Assembly: GCA_008360975.2 (NCBI GenBank)
Contig: CM039211.1
Span: forward strand, 18,634,943-18,698,942
Source of the DNA: Lichenostomus cassidix
Taxonomy: Eukaryota > Chordata > Aves > Passeriformes > Meliphagidae
Length of the DNA: 64,000 bases
Direction: 5' to 3'
Position numbers and translations under genes: made by a program. Below the pieces are notes generated by a model. That model saw only the letters and a list, made by a program, of their open reading frames with translations, was not told the origin of the DNA and ran no database searches. This document shows positions 1 to 12,979 of the stretch, in pieces (position 1 is the first letter of the stretch; each line of letters opens with the position of its first letter).

Positions 1-1048
1 CATAGCAAATGTTTTCAGCAAATTTAAAGATCATCTGCAATATGTATTCTTGGTATAAACCTGCTCTGGTTATACAAAGATTTCTATAAACTATTCCTGT
101 AGATGTATCTCATACTTTAATATTCTTAGATTAAAGGGACCATCACAGCATTTTATATGCTGAGGTAAGCAAAAAATTTACAATAGGTCAAATAATTGAT
201 AAATATTACGTTGAGGTTTGAGCATCTACTCTACATACATAACTGCAGGATATTGTACTGAATCAAATAAACTTTTTTTTTTTTTTAGAAATATACTTAT
301 TTCAACCTAGCATCTACAATAAAAATGATCTTTCAAATGACCTATTTTTCTATGAACATTAATTAATGCAACATGTGTGAATGAATAGACAGTATTCTCA
401 GTGCATATTTTCTCATCTCCTAGCACCACAATAGATCAAAAAACAACATCAAACCTTCTTTTTGAACAACGGAATATTGGATGAAGCTTATTGCAAGCAG
501 TCTTTGAAACAATGACATTTCCAGGGAAATGTCTTCTGATCTAGAACGGCTGCTATTTCCCATATGAGTGACTTGTGTCATTGATTGAAAATACACAAAA
601 ATTGGAAGGAGTTGGGCAATGATACAAAGGGCTTGCTCCCTATAATGCAACTAGTTTTCAACATATTCACTTGTGATGCTGGAGTTAGAAATGTCAAGGG
701 TGGCCTTTTGGCCACAGAGATAAATTGTTCCTTCTCAGGTGGCCTGCTTGGCACAGGCGGAGCAAGGACTTGCTCTTGGACAGACTGTGAGAGGATGCTG
801 TGTTCTTTTGCTCTTTTATTTCCCTCCTGTTCAGGACATGGTACTGTTTCTAGGATTATTGTGCTAACAAATGTATGAAAAGGACCATGAGCCTGTAACT
901 CATTCCATTGTGTCACCTGTGCTAATAAAACATACCACTTTGTCCCAAAAATCAAACTCTTCTTGTGCCCAGAGGCCATCAGAGCTGCAAACACACTCTT
1001 AGCAGAAGAATGTGGGCACCTTCAGCCAAAAAAGTTCCTGCTTTTTGA
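1..1048. other. Unique AT-rich non-coding DNA, no gene seen
   Basis: No repeat family or gene is recognisable. Overlapping open frames occur on both strands near 578-994 (the longer is 138 codons on the - strand). Neither has a recognisable domain, and there is no flanking exon structure. A T run of about 14 lies near 273-286. Two-strand overlap of this kind usually means a chance lack of stops rather than coding. Confidence 0.6.
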
Positions 1049-1082
1049 AGGGATAAGACCCTGGCAACAGTGTCTTATCCCT
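1049..1082. repeat. Perfect inverted repeat (11-bp stem, 12-nt loop)
   Basis: The left arm agggataagac (1049-1059) is exactly complementary in reverse to gtcttatccct (1072-1082), with 12 nt between. The arms are mixed in sequence rather than pure A/T, so this is less easily a composition artefact. It could fold as DNA or RNA. No flanking features identify it as a miRNA precursor or a terminator, and no function is assigned. Confidence 0.75.
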
Positions 1083-3072
1083 CACCATTGTTCAGTAGCA
1101 CCTCATAGCTTGGAGTGACTTTTGGTATTTTGCCATAAGGCAAAGTGTGCCATGGGTGGTTTTGAGCTAGGACTGGATATTTCTGTTGGGTTTTTTCTGA
1201 ACCAGAGGACATACATGTACTTTAAATGCATGCTTCAAATATATCTGCTGAGAAAACAAGTACTGTTAGGGTTTTTTAATAATTCTTTGCAGTGATAATA
1301 CCTTCTTTGCAGGACTGAATCACTTAGGAAAGAGATCCTTTAGGATTAATAATTTGAAAACATTCCCTCTTTTACCACATAGCTAAACTTTTGCATTTCT
1401 TTAGTTGCAGAGTTGCTGTTTTCTCAGTTACTTAGTTCATTAGCAGTACAAAAGACCTGAGGCTGTGCTGATATATATATGTATGTTTTGGGTTTTTTTA
1501 AGAGAGATTCACCTTTCTCAAGGACCAACGGAAAAGGCAAAGCCATGACATAATTTCTCTTTTTATAATGGGGAATTTATTCAAACATATTTTGGTTACC
1601 ATTTACCACGGAGGACACTCTAAAATTAAAGACCTTTATTTGCATATAGGTATCCCCAAAACCTTTTAATTCTTGTGAAACTCACTCTGGATTTTCTTTC
1701 TTCTTTTCTTCATTTTCACTTATTTTCTTATCTCCATTCAACAACAACAAATACTCATGCTGACACAATTAAAAGTTTTATATGTATTTGAAGAATCAGT
1801 CTTTAATTAATAACAAGAAGCTTGTGAAAATTAAGAATAGTTTGTTTTGTATGTGTATTTGAGAACATGGGGACAACATAAGTTTTTAGAATGGAAACCA
1901 TCCTTTTTGTTTTTCTCTTCAATTCTCATTATATGAAATAATTTTAAAAGTTGTCATCTTTTGCATAGCAAGAGTAAATCAGACACTGCTTAGAATCATG
2001 AAAAATATTTATTATTAGGTGATCTAGAACTTTTCCAGATGAACATAAGTTAATTCCCAGGAATCCAAACAAAATATATGGCCTGAATTCCCATATTTAT
2101 ACAAACTCACTTTCACACCACTGGCTGCCTTTTAATGTCATTCCCATAAAGGTGTTTTGTTACACCACTATCATTAAAATGGTAAAATGAAAGTATTTTT
2201 CACAGTTTTATCTATTATTTCTTGCCTTATAGGTTGAGATATTTCAGAACAGTGATATTAAAAAAAGGGAAAAAAAAAAGAGAGAGAAAGAAAGAAACTG
2301 AAATCTACCCCTGTTGTGATTATTTCCTTTTGACAATGGTTTGGTTATGTGGGGTATCCATGCTGAGAACCTAAGAGCTGACACATTAATTGCAGTGTGA
2401 AGAGCACAGGTGCATATTCTTTAAATTACCAGAGACATATGTAAGGACTCAACTATATAGCAGCATCTTAGCTGGGACCACAATGAAACAAAAAATCTTA
2501 CCAGCGTCCATACTATTGCAGTTCCTGTCACACAGCTTAGACAAAGTTAATCTGAAATACAATTCAGAAAATGGAATGTGGGGATCCAACAGCTAGCAAT
2601 AGATTTCTTCTTTCCCCACCATCACCCTCACTGCGCACAGAAATCTCTCTTCTTCTCTTGAATTACTTTTTCCTGATCTAACCTGTCTCTAAAATATTGC
2701 AGCCCACATTTTTGCAACTATTTCTACCACCTCCCGTCTTCCTTCACTTTGAAGCTTATGCTTCATGTTGTTCCTCTATGACATCTCCTTGTTTTACCCC
2801 AGGAACTGAGGAAGTGGCATTGCCCTGTGCTCTGAAGAAATGCCAGGAGATGCCACAACCCATAATGACCCTGGACGGCACAGGGGTGAGAACATTTGCA
2901 GGCACTGACAGCATTGTGCTCACCACACCACTGCTGACAGATCTCAGGGTTACTGGCTCAAGAAGATGAGATGGCTGACAATATGAAAAGAAATATTTAT
3001 TAATTTCTACTAACCTGCTCCAATTGTCAATATATAGAAGGTTTCATTTTGTTTAGATTTACATGCTATTTC
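1083..3072. other. Unique AT-rich non-coding DNA, nothing recognised
   Basis: There is no recognisable repeat or gene. A purine-rich patch of A runs and ga/aaag repeats lies near 2260-2297. Short open frames at 2390-2596 and 2697-2969 (+) have no domain features and look like chance. Confidence 0.55.
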
Positions 3073-3097
3073 ACAAAAGCATATCGCATGCTTTTGT
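3073..3097. repeat. Perfect inverted repeat (10-bp stem, 5-nt loop)
   Basis: The arm acaaaagcat (3073-3082) pairs exactly with atgcttttgt (3088-3097) around the loop atcgc. It is a compact hairpin in otherwise featureless DNA. Function unknown; a chance palindrome is possible. Confidence 0.7.
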
Positions 3098-5207
3098 AAA
3101 AGTGGTAGTATAATTTATACTAGGTAAAGCTAATGACTAAAAATAGAGATAGAGGTGTAATTAACAATACAATTTTTGATAAGAAAACCAAGTCATGTGG
3201 ACTGTCAGGAACAGTCCAGAGAAGGAGCATGCCTTTGCACCCTGAGGAGTAGCAAAGGCACTGGAAGTTCACTCCACAAAGCAGGAACGTTTTTTCTGGG
3301 AAAGCAGGATTTGATAACCAAATTTCCTGGCCAGCTGCATGTTATTTCACATAGCCCAGTCCCTCCTGCTAGCAAGCCACTACCCTAGAGCAGTAGGATG
3401 CTGCACACTCTGCTTGCTCTGCAGCTGCAAGCACAGAAACCCACCACCACCCACACAAAAACAGTTATGTGGGGGGGACTTGGTCCAGATGCTTCTCCCA
3501 GGGAAACCAATGGGAAAAAACACAAAAAAGTCACCTCTGCTTGCCCTCCGATTTCCTTTATGTTGTCCTCCCACAAACCTATTTCCTGAGTTTCTCCCAT
3601 GCTGTTCCCCTATTAGAAACAGCATTTCCACACTCACACCTATTTCTTATTAAATCTGTCTTCAGTATGGTCTCAGGGCACTGACCACAGTAAGACTCTT
3701 CCACAAATAGAACTCCACAGAGCATAGCATTGTAACAAAGTACAACAGCCTGGCATTTGTGTCCCATGTATATGATGCAACTTATAGAAGATTTTATCAC
3801 CTACCTTTATATAACACATGAAGATGTGTTCTTTGATTTCATTCCTGCTTCTGTTGATTGCATAGTACTTTCATGATGACACTCCCTTCTACATTTATTT
3901 GTTAAAATATGTTGCATAGAAACAACAGTATCTTTTTGTCTCCAATGAGGTCCAAATTGAACTGCTACCTTTTAAAAAAGTTATTTTCTCATTTCAACTG
4001 AGATAAGTCAGTTAATGTTTTTTTTAGGTGAAGCATACATTTTGAATTTACAGATCCAAACATTCATTTTGGTCTATTTTGTTGTGACCAACAAGATTCT
4101 GCATCCTTGTTTTATTCTCGTGGTTTGCATTTCTCTTGCTCTTAATAAAACTAAAACAGCACTAACCTGACTGAAGAGTTAACCGACCATCACCACTTGC
4201 TTCTAGAGACACAGAATAAAGCAAATATTCTCATTTATTTTTCTTGTGTACCATAATTTATTGAAGTATTTATAATAACCTATAGACCTAAACCTAAAAA
4301 TTATTCTGAAATCACATCAACTTTCCTTGCCAGCCTTTGTGAAGCTTATTATTTTGTTTTTCTGAAGAACACTCCAGGTTATCCTCAAAAATAAATAAAG
4401 TGAATTTTTTTAATATATTCTTCCATAAGTAAAGATTCCTTTTTTTTTTTTTTTGGCATTGTGAAAGGAAAAGCAGAAAGTAAAAGAAAAACATCGAGAA
4501 GAAAAATAAATTTCAACAAGGAGCACAGAATTTTCAGCTGCACACTGTAATGTGATATTTTAATTCAAACAAAAGCAAAGGAACTTCCATGTAGGTGTAG
4601 ACAAACAGTAGCAATGCATGACCTGCTATTTTTTGTTTCACGTGGGAAAGGAATATCAGGAGAGAATATATAGACATCTGAATCTACTTACCAACATAAA
4701 TAAACACGAGCTATGGAGAAATAGTCCCTTCACTAGATTACTTTTCACTGAAAACAGTAACTGCTCTGTTACTGTTATCTTTGAAAATTCAGTTTTATGC
4801 TTGATACTCTAAGAACAAGTAAACTATTTTCTCACATAGTTCATTAACAACACTAGAAAGGTATTGATTCTGCATTGACATTTACCTGAATACAAAGATC
4901 CCAATTGGAGAGACCTTTACACACAAGTCATTTGTAGTGTCTTTCTCTCAGAAGGACAACCAGCTGTAAATGTGCTTATTATATCAAATTTGGACCAAAC
5001 CTGAAGCTGGTCCAACTGAGGAAATAACCTTTATATTTAAAGAGGCAACCTCTATTTAAAAAACAAAAACAAAAAAAAAAATCTAAAAAATATGTTTGAA
5101 GCAAAAAATCTATTAACTCTAGACTGGAACCTTAAAACCAAAAAAAAAATTACAGTAGTGTATGAGCTGTTTGGGTTGCATTTCAGGTCTTTCTGTGCAA
5201 AATCTTT
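3098..5207. other. Unique non-coding DNA with homopolymer runs
   Basis: No gene is recognised. A slightly GC-richer patch at about 3180-3650 carries five overlapping open frames on both strands (60-104 codons), none with a recognisable domain. A T run of about 16 is near 4439-4455, a G run of 8 is near 3470-3477, and A runs lie near 5070-5080. Confidence 0.55.
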
Positions 5208-5229
5208 CTGTAGAAAAGATTTTCTACAG
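5208..5229. repeat. Perfect inverted repeat (10-bp stem, 2-nt spacer)
   Basis: The arm ctgtagaaaa (5208-5217) pairs exactly with ttttctacag (5220-5229), with only ga between, giving a near-perfect 22-bp palindrome. The preceding bases (5187-5207) hold a partial direct echo of the left half (ctttctgtgcaaaa), which suggests a local quasi-palindrome correction. No function is assigned. Confidence 0.7.
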
Positions 5230-8200
5230 CTTCTTTTGATAAAAACCAAAGCAAATAAACTATTTTCAGTTCAATACTGATGGCGTGCTTGGTACTGTAG
5301 TGGAAATTGTATATGTCTCTTTTGGATTTTGTTCCACTTCTCTCATATAGCAGGTATTTCTAAGGAAAGTTAGTGCTTTCTTACTAAAAAAAACCCTGAA
5401 AGTAAAATACAAGTCTATAATTTGAGTACATTGTTTTTAGTACATTGATCCTCTACCTCTCTTCAGTAAAGAAAACATTAAAATCATGAGAAAACATTTT
5501 TCTTGGTTTATTGCAATATAATTATATTCACACCATTTTTCTACTGTGGAGAAAGGATATGACAAAATTGACAATTTTAAAGTTAAAATCAATTTTAAGC
5601 AATTCAAATAACTGTTTTTAAAATAAGTTATTTGATATATGGATTGAAAAAGGATAATAAAGCTTGGGGAAAAAACCAAGCCTTTAAAATGTTTTGAATT
5701 ACATCAGCCTGTCAGAAAACAGTTACATAAGAAGAACACATACAAAAGTATACTGAAAGCTAGTTTCCTTTTGAATACCTGCTTTTTCCTCTAGTGAGGA
5801 ACCTTTTGTCCTCTAATGAGGAAATTACAGTTTTACCTTCAAAACTGTGTAATTCAGCATAGTGAGAGGGTTTGGTAATGCATCTGTTACATTAAAATAC
5901 CATAACACAGATATTTACTTTTCTCCTCCATATTAAGGAATTTTCCACAGTATGACAAAACATTTAGTCTGTTGGTTTTGAGCAGGTAATTACCCCCTTC
6001 AGTGACAGCAGGAAAATTTTCAATTTCTTTGCATGTGATACTAATTCTCACCATTTAAAGTCAGTTGATTGATTGTCCCTCAGGGGTTAATGTAGCCTGT
6101 CAATCCTCACAACAAAGTCAGAAGAGCACTTGGACTTTCCTGTCCCCATCTCAACTCAGCCTTTGTTTCTGGATGATGACCTATTTTATCTCACTCAATA
6201 CCAAATAATAGCAATATTGTCTGATAATCACAGCAGCAGGTAACTTCTTATGCAAAATAATCCACACACCAATTTTAATTTTTGTCTTTGTCTCATTTTC
6301 AGTTATTTTAAACAGACTTCTTCAAACACACACTTACCTCTACCAATTTAGCATTTCAGCTAAATGTCACAACACATAAGCAATACTCTGAGACTACAGC
6401 TGAAGCTTCGCCATCCTCTTCAGTGACAGAACCAGAGCCAAGGTCACACACAGCAAGGTCTAAAACTGACATTTCTGAAATGGCACTGCATGAATAAGTA
6501 CAATGAAAAACAAACAGAAAAGGCAGAATGGAAGGAGGGAGAGGGAGTCGTAAAGCAACAAGAAGAGAAGAGTATTCCAATTAAAAGGAATACACAGTTT
6601 ATTAATACCTCCCCACACCCTGGGGGAGAGTTGATTGATCATTTGGTTCCCAGGTTCCCATTCAAGTTATCTGGTCTTGCCTTTCAATTCCCATTCGCCA
6701 AACTGAGAGAATGTGGAACCCTTTTTTAAATTTTTATTTTTTATTTTATGATAACTCAGTCACTCCTCATGAGTCTTTGACTAGAATACTGAGTATTGCG
6801 GCTACTTCAGTTCATGGCTCAGAATTTAGTCATCAAGAGATAATGAATGCATTAAAGATCTTTCTATACCTATTAGAGCTTTAAGCATCAACCAGTAATA
6901 ACTACTGATGCAATATTTTATTTATATGTTTACTTTTGCAGGAAAAAAAGAGTTATTCGGCCTTTACACTCAAGGTATAGCTTGTAACTTATTAAAGACT
7001 TCATTTTAAAACTAGGATGAGAGAAAGCTATTGCCATGATGGGTGAGGTTGCATCTCTGTTACTGCCAAAGCATAGAACTTTCATCCTCATGAAGCATGA
7101 AAAACTGCATATTTGCTTCTGAAGCATTTGCCAGGTTGTACTTGTAACAATATGAAAAAATTTTTGTCTTTTTGAAAGTGCTTAAAGCTGAAATCATGTA
7201 AGGTGGATTTAGAACTGGCATCTAGCACCCAAGTGTAACTTGAAGAATGACATTATTACTTTCTTGTGCCACAGTTTCTGCTTGTTATTTGCTCACAGGA
7301 TGTTTTTTTTCCCCTAGAAAAGCTTCTGCAGCACAGATGATGCAGAGGCACCATATCTGCAAATGATGGTATTTAATCTCCAAATATAGTGATTTGCGCA
7401 GCTATTGACATGTTCTTTACATTCCACAAATCCTTATTTGAGTTTAGTGAGTCAAGGAATACCACCCTGGCTTTATGACTGTAGGTTTTGCATAAACACA
7501 CGTGTACATATGTATGTACACAGTTACCTGAATGGGTTAATGCACCTGCTGAGCTTTCTCTGAACACAAAATATATGTGTAGGCTCTTATGGATCAAAAG
7601 CAACAATCCAGGTTCTTTAAGTTTTTTCTTCACCATTGCATGAAATTTATGAGAACTTGCTCTCTTAACTTTCTCAGCTTGGCTTAAGCTGACCTATCAT
7701 TATAAGTTTTTGGAGGATAAACAAGAAAAAACATTTGATTTGGCTTTGTTTACACAGGAAATCAAAATCCTTGGTGTCCCCTTTCATACAACACTTAGCA
7801 AATGGGAGCTTCTCTATGGAAATTCAGTGCAAGAAGTAATAATCATTGAAATATGCCTATTATTTTCTACTACTGTAAAGGAGTACTTCTGTAATGTATT
7901 TAATCTGTTACTTGGGAAGAGAAATTAACTAAGCTTTAAACAACCAGTATTATGATATGTTTTTTAGAGACCGTTCTGTTGTACTTTCAAATTTTCACTG
8001 TATTTTTTGTAGAAGATGAGAGAAAATATCCTGTCTACAAAAACATGCTCTTTCAGATTTTCTAGACTTTTTTTCTGTGCAAAGCTTAAACTTTGTTTTG
8101 TAATATATGATTAGGGTTAGAATTCATAGGGAAACAAAGGAGATGGACAAAAGTAGATAAAAAGGCTAGTGGAACAAAAGTTGCTTTCATGCTGTTTTTT

Positions 8201-11165
8201 AACACTGTTTACAGAGTGATATGAAATACTGGACCATGCCCTGAGAAAGTAGATTATTGCTAGGTAACAGTATATCTATACAGCTGTTGTGCATGTTTTG
8301 GAACAGATGTAAAGTCTGTGTATGAAGAGAAAGGGAAAAGGAGAAAGGGAAATTAAGTACTTTCCATGCTCCTGAGCTCTAAATTTTTTCTGGGGAGACA
8401 GAGATATATAGTGTGGCAGTTGCCCATTTAACCTTTCCCGAGCTGTGCTAACAGTAAAAGAGAGGTGGCAGCTTCATCATATTATTCCATTTACTCTGAA
8501 TAATGAAGCATCATGGACAGCTATCAGTATAGAGATAAAGCTAGCTCTGAGTCAAAAAACAAAAGTCCTCTGATGTCAATTTTTCCCTTTCCACTCTGTG
8601 AGCTCTAAAAATATTATATTCTTGTACAATACATTCATATACTGTGGGGACCTGGCCACATTTTCCATCCCAGCAAAACTTTGGCCACCTCTGCAACCTG
8701 CCTCTAGCTGTGCACAAGATACTGTCCTACTGCACTCTGGAGATCTGCTCACGTGAATAAAGGCCATGACATCAAGTTATTGTTATACAGGATTCAGACC
8801 TCTTAGTTTTCATGCTGGGGGACTGTCTAGATGCACCAAGCCACAGGTCAGTAAAAGATCTCTCTCAAGTTTCCAAAATGAGATGCAGCTTTTGAAGGAA
8901 AACATGATTGTTTGGCACCAGCTGAAATACAAAAATGAATGCTACTTCATTGGCTTCTGTGTCAAAATCCTTTTTGATTCAGGGTACCAAATAAGTAACA
9001 CTAAACCACTGTCCTACATGTTCAGTGTGTATTGAAATAACAACTAAAGAGATAAGATAGCTGACAAGAGCACCTCTTCATCAGGTATGGATGAATGGAT
9101 CTTCAGGACTGAAACTAATATAATGTAACTCTTTGTAAGGGGAGCAGTCCAAGCTCATATTACTCATTTTTAGTGATTTTAGAATGCTATGCAGATGAAG
9201 TCAGCTTTTTAAAGTAATTTTAATGCTTAAATATTTGTACTATTACTTAACTGGTTTTTCAGCAGCACCTGATGACTGAATCTCATTTAAACTTTTGAAA
9301 AATTCTCTGCAGGCATCCATCTTCATTCTGTTTAAAAGTCTGGTCCCAGTTCTGCATTTCAAAGATTTTACAGAGAATTAGGATAATTTTTAAATCCTTC
9401 CTTTGTGATCTTGAGCTCACTCTGTGAGTAGGCTTCAGATGTACTTCTAAAGGCATTGCTTACACATGTTTTCCTTTCTCAAATAATCTACTGTGTCTGA
9501 AGTCTGAGAGTAGCTGTGATAGTAATTTTCCTTAACTACACAATTGCTTTCCCATTTAAAACAAGGGGGAGCGAAATACCACTATTTCAAACTGAAACCT
9601 AATTACAAGAGCTGCCATAACTGAAGATAAATGATAAAACCTCCCGACCTCCACCACCAAGGCCATCATCTGCTAACATTAATTTTGTCACCAATTCTGG
9701 ATGCAGGTATACCCAATTGCCTGGGCTTCTTTTCCCCTTTCTTCACCCCTGGCCCCCAGCAGCTTTCAGTACTGTGTGTGTGTTCTCCTCCAAGCTTATT
9801 GCAGAGAGAGGAACTCTATAGGAAAGTGTGGAGTGACTGGCGTTGCCTAAAGTCAGTCATGCACTGCCTAAACTCTGTCACAATGACAGCCACATGACCC
9901 CGTGGGGTTTCACAGGCATGCCTCTGCCCCTTATGTTTAATTTTCTACTGAGATAATTCAGAGCAAAAATATTATTCATTATTCTTTCTACATTGATCAA
10001 ACTTAGCTGTCTCCTGACAAAAAAGTCTATATAATAATTTTCTAGTAATTTTTGTGACATAGTTATGAGACAAAAATTACTTTCTATAATTTCTATGCCA
10101 AGCTACATTCAAATTTTCAGTTTTATTTCTATTGGTGTCCTCATTAGGGACGAGTTGAAATCATTAAAATATTACAAAACAATGAGAGGACCCAGAATAA
10201 GGTGTTTCCTTTGTGCAGTATCTTACTTGGAGCTCTGATACCCTACACTGGATTCTCAGACAAATAAATTTTGGACAAATTGAATTAATTATTTAATTTC
10301 ATGGCAAATTAATTGAATATCAATACTACTGAATACTCCAGCAGTGCTCTAGTAGGTTTAAAATGTGTGGTTAAATCATCACGCTCTTTTAAGAGCTGGC
10401 TTCCTAGTCTAGGCTACAAATCCCATGAGGCCTTGCAGAAACTCAGGGAAATGGAAGTTGATGTCCAAAATTAATGCTTCATGAGGCATTAACGCTTCAT
10501 GACCAGCAAACTTCACTGAAATCTCTAAATTTGCAAATGTTAAATACTTTGCTGATTTGTTTGTTTGTATTAAAAGTTCGTTTAAAATTACATAATAATT
10601 TATTCTTTGTAAAGTGTTATTTCATATTACCAGAAAAAAATAAAACAAACTATGTCAAACAATCAGAAAGAAAGTTCAATTTAGTGCAGTCCTCTCTACA
10701 TCAGTTAAACTTCATCTCTTCAATTTAACAAGATATTCAAACACATGCTGCAGTTTTTAAGGACTGGCCACCCTTCACTCATCTCTCATGCACTGAACAT
10801 AACATAGAGAATTTTCCACTTGCTCAGCTCAACTCTCATTAAACACTTCTATGCTGCAAAACTCCTTTTCATCTTATTTCTGTATGAAAGAAGATAAAAA
10901 GTGTAGCAATAGTATCTGTAAGCACCTCTTTAGTGATATGACCAGATTCTAGAATGACAGATTCCATTGTTCCCTCCAACTTAGGAGCATTTTGGAGAAC
11001 ATCAGTGAATCTTCTTTGTTTGTTAATGCTGACAAAGATTTCTTCTGGTGCTGTTTTTTTGAGTGTGATGACAAATGTTAGGAATTAGGTATTTATTATT
11101 TTCTCCAAAAGACTTAATTTGCAGATCAATTATATTTCTTCTTGTCTAGTTGCTTTGAAAATTGG
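5230..11165. other. Unique AT-rich non-coding DNA, no gene seen
   Basis: I see no repeat family, RNA gene or coding exon in this stretch. Open frames here are all under 90 codons and lack domain features. A small imperfect duplication of the motif gcttcatga lies at about 10483-10502. Composition is uniform and AT-rich, typical of intergenic or intronic bird DNA. Confidence 0.55.
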
Positions 11166-11170
11166 CCAGC
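11166..11170 (+). repeat. Target-site duplication, left copy (ccagc)
   Basis: The five bases ccagc directly precede the LTR start tgtgctgg and are repeated exactly after the LTR end at 11750-11754. A 5-bp duplication is the size expected for ERVL-type integrases. Confidence 0.85.
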
Positions 11171-11749
11171 TGTGCTGGTTTTGGCTGGGATAGAGTTACT
11201 TTCCTTCACAGTGGCTGGTATGGGGCAGTGTTTTGGATTTGTGCTGAACACAGGGCTGATAATAGAGAGATTTTTTTGTTATTGCTGAGCACAGCTTGCA
11301 CAGAGCCAAGGCCTTTTCTGCTTTTGTACTTCCATTCTGGGGAGGAAGCTGGGGGTGCCTGGGAGGTTGGGAGGAGACACAGCTGGGACAGGTGACCCCA
11401 ACTGACCAAAGGGACATTCCAGACCATGTGATATCATGGTCAGTGCATAAAGGGGTGGGAAGAAGGAGGAAGGGGGAGATGTTTGGAGTCATGGGACTTG
11501 TCTTCCCATGTCACTGTTACATCTGATGGGGCTCTACTCTCCTTGAGATGCTGAGCACCTGCCTGCCTCTGGGAAGCAGTGAATAAATTCCTTCTTTTGC
11601 TTTGTTTGTGTGTGTGGCCTTGTGATAACCATCTTTATCACAATCCATGAGTTTTCCTCCTTTACCCTTCCAATTCTCTTCCCTATCCTACTCTTGAGGG
11701 ATTGACAAGTGACTGCCTGACACTTGGTGTTAGTTGAGGTTAAACCACA
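11171..11749 (+). mobile_element. Solo LTR of an avian ERVL-like endogenous retrovirus
   Basis: A 579-bp LTR that begins tgtgctggttttggctggg and ends aaccaca, so it has the TG...CA termini of retroviral LTRs. It is flanked by an exact 5-bp duplication (ccagc at 11166-11170 and 11750-11754). A TATA-like cataaag lies at 11446-11452, and the polyadenylation signal aataaa is at 11582-11587, about 135 bp downstream, which orients the LTR on the + strand. I recognise the sequence as a common LTR type in bird genomes; the exact family name was not verified. No internal retroviral genes adjoin it, so it is a solo LTR left by recombination between the two LTRs of a provirus. The intact duplication shows that the flanks have not been rearranged since insertion. 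Confidence 0.93.
11582..11587 (+). promoter_or_regulatory. LTR polyadenylation signal aataaa
   Basis: A canonical aataaa hexamer lies in the LTR downstream of the TATA-like element at 11446-11452. It is followed by a T/G-rich stretch (tttgcttt, then alternating tg at about 11604-11613) that fits a downstream element. It marks the R/U5 region of the solo LTR. Confidence 0.7.
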
Positions 11750-11754
11750 CCAGC
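11750..11754 (+). repeat. Target-site duplication, right copy (ccagc)
   Basis: An exact copy of the five bases that precede the LTR, immediately after its terminal ca. Confidence 0.85.
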
Positions 11755-12979
11755 AGTGAAATTCAGATTATGGTACAGTACATGGAGAAATTCAGCTATG
11801 GCACCCAGAATACACCACACAGTCACAGAAAGAGCTCCCTTACAAGTGCCAAATAGATTTTTCGTTCTATGAAATAGATTTTTCATTCCTCACGGAGGGG
11901 GAAGCATCAACTGTGAGTTTGGGATGTGCCTAATTATTTGCTGAAACAACATCCACAGTCTCCCATTCACATCACTTTGGCAGCAAATCCTTTTATCCCA
12001 ATCTGAATTATCTTCTCTCCCACTTGATCTTACTTAGCTATGACTGGAGAAAGTTAAAGAAAGGAGCCTTTGGTAGCCAGGTAAAATAACCACTGCCCTT
12101 TTTTCCAAGCATATTTATATTTTCCTCATTCTTTGGGAAGTATAATTTGCTTATTTCTTTGCCAGAAACACTGTAACTGTGTTATGAGTTCATGCTGAAG
12201 TAGCTTTCTGACCCGGGAAACCAATGCAGTGGGAGAATAAAATTCTCCGAATTTTAAATGCCTGCTTTCATTTTGATAATATCAAAATACACAAATACAT
12301 GCCTGTTTTATTAAATGATAGACAGTAAATTATTTTCACCAGATTACTAGAAACACATGTAATTTACAGATGACATCTCCAAAATTGTCTATTTCATATA
12401 GCATTTATTTTCTGTATTGGTTTGAAAACTATAAAGGTTCAGGAAATGAGAGTCCCCAGAATTGGTCAGCACACAAATAAAAATATAAATCCTCCTCTAA
12501 TTAAAAAAAAATATTTAAAATAAATACATTCAATTACCCTGTTACTGAATCTTCTAGTCATATTGTCATAGTAAGCATCTAGGCAAAACTTTCAAAAAAG
12601 TAACAGGACCACATTTTTATTCATTTATTTAAAAGATGAAGGAACGAGCAGCTTGCTTGTCCAGCTTAGGTTCCTGCTAACTTAAATTCTCTGTTCCATT
12701 CTATTTAGTTTTAGCTGTGAAAGAGAAAGAGAAGTCCAAAAAAAAAAAAAAATCAAAGAGAGTGTTACATTTTGAGAAAATTTTTTTTGCCAAATAAATT
12801 TTATTCCACCAAAATCAAAGTATGTCTATTCTAAAAGTGGAATGTATCAGATAGCAAATGTAAAAATTTTCAAAAAGTGAAAGGAAAACAGACTGTAGAG
12901 GTCCAATAGCCTCACCTCAAAGCAAAGTGAAACACAAGAAACCCCTTCCCCTCCCACTGCCTCAGGAGTAACAGATGGA
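11755..12979. other. Unique non-coding DNA with a small tandem duplication
   Basis: No gene is recognised. At 11851-11885 the motif aaatagatttttc occurs twice with a 21-bp period, a minor local duplication. An A run of about 16 is near 12737-12752. The last 100 bp lead into a CR1 fragment. Confidence 0.5.

Noticed and set aside
578..994. 138-codon open frame on the - strand, overlapping a 97-codon frame on +
   Set aside because: No recognisable domain, no exon context, and both strands are open over the same bases. It is the length expected occasionally by chance in 64 kb.
3339..3653. Cluster of open frames on both strands with Cys/Pro-rich translations
   Set aside because: Five mutually overlapping frames, none with a recognisable domain; a locally GC-richer patch lowers the stop frequency.
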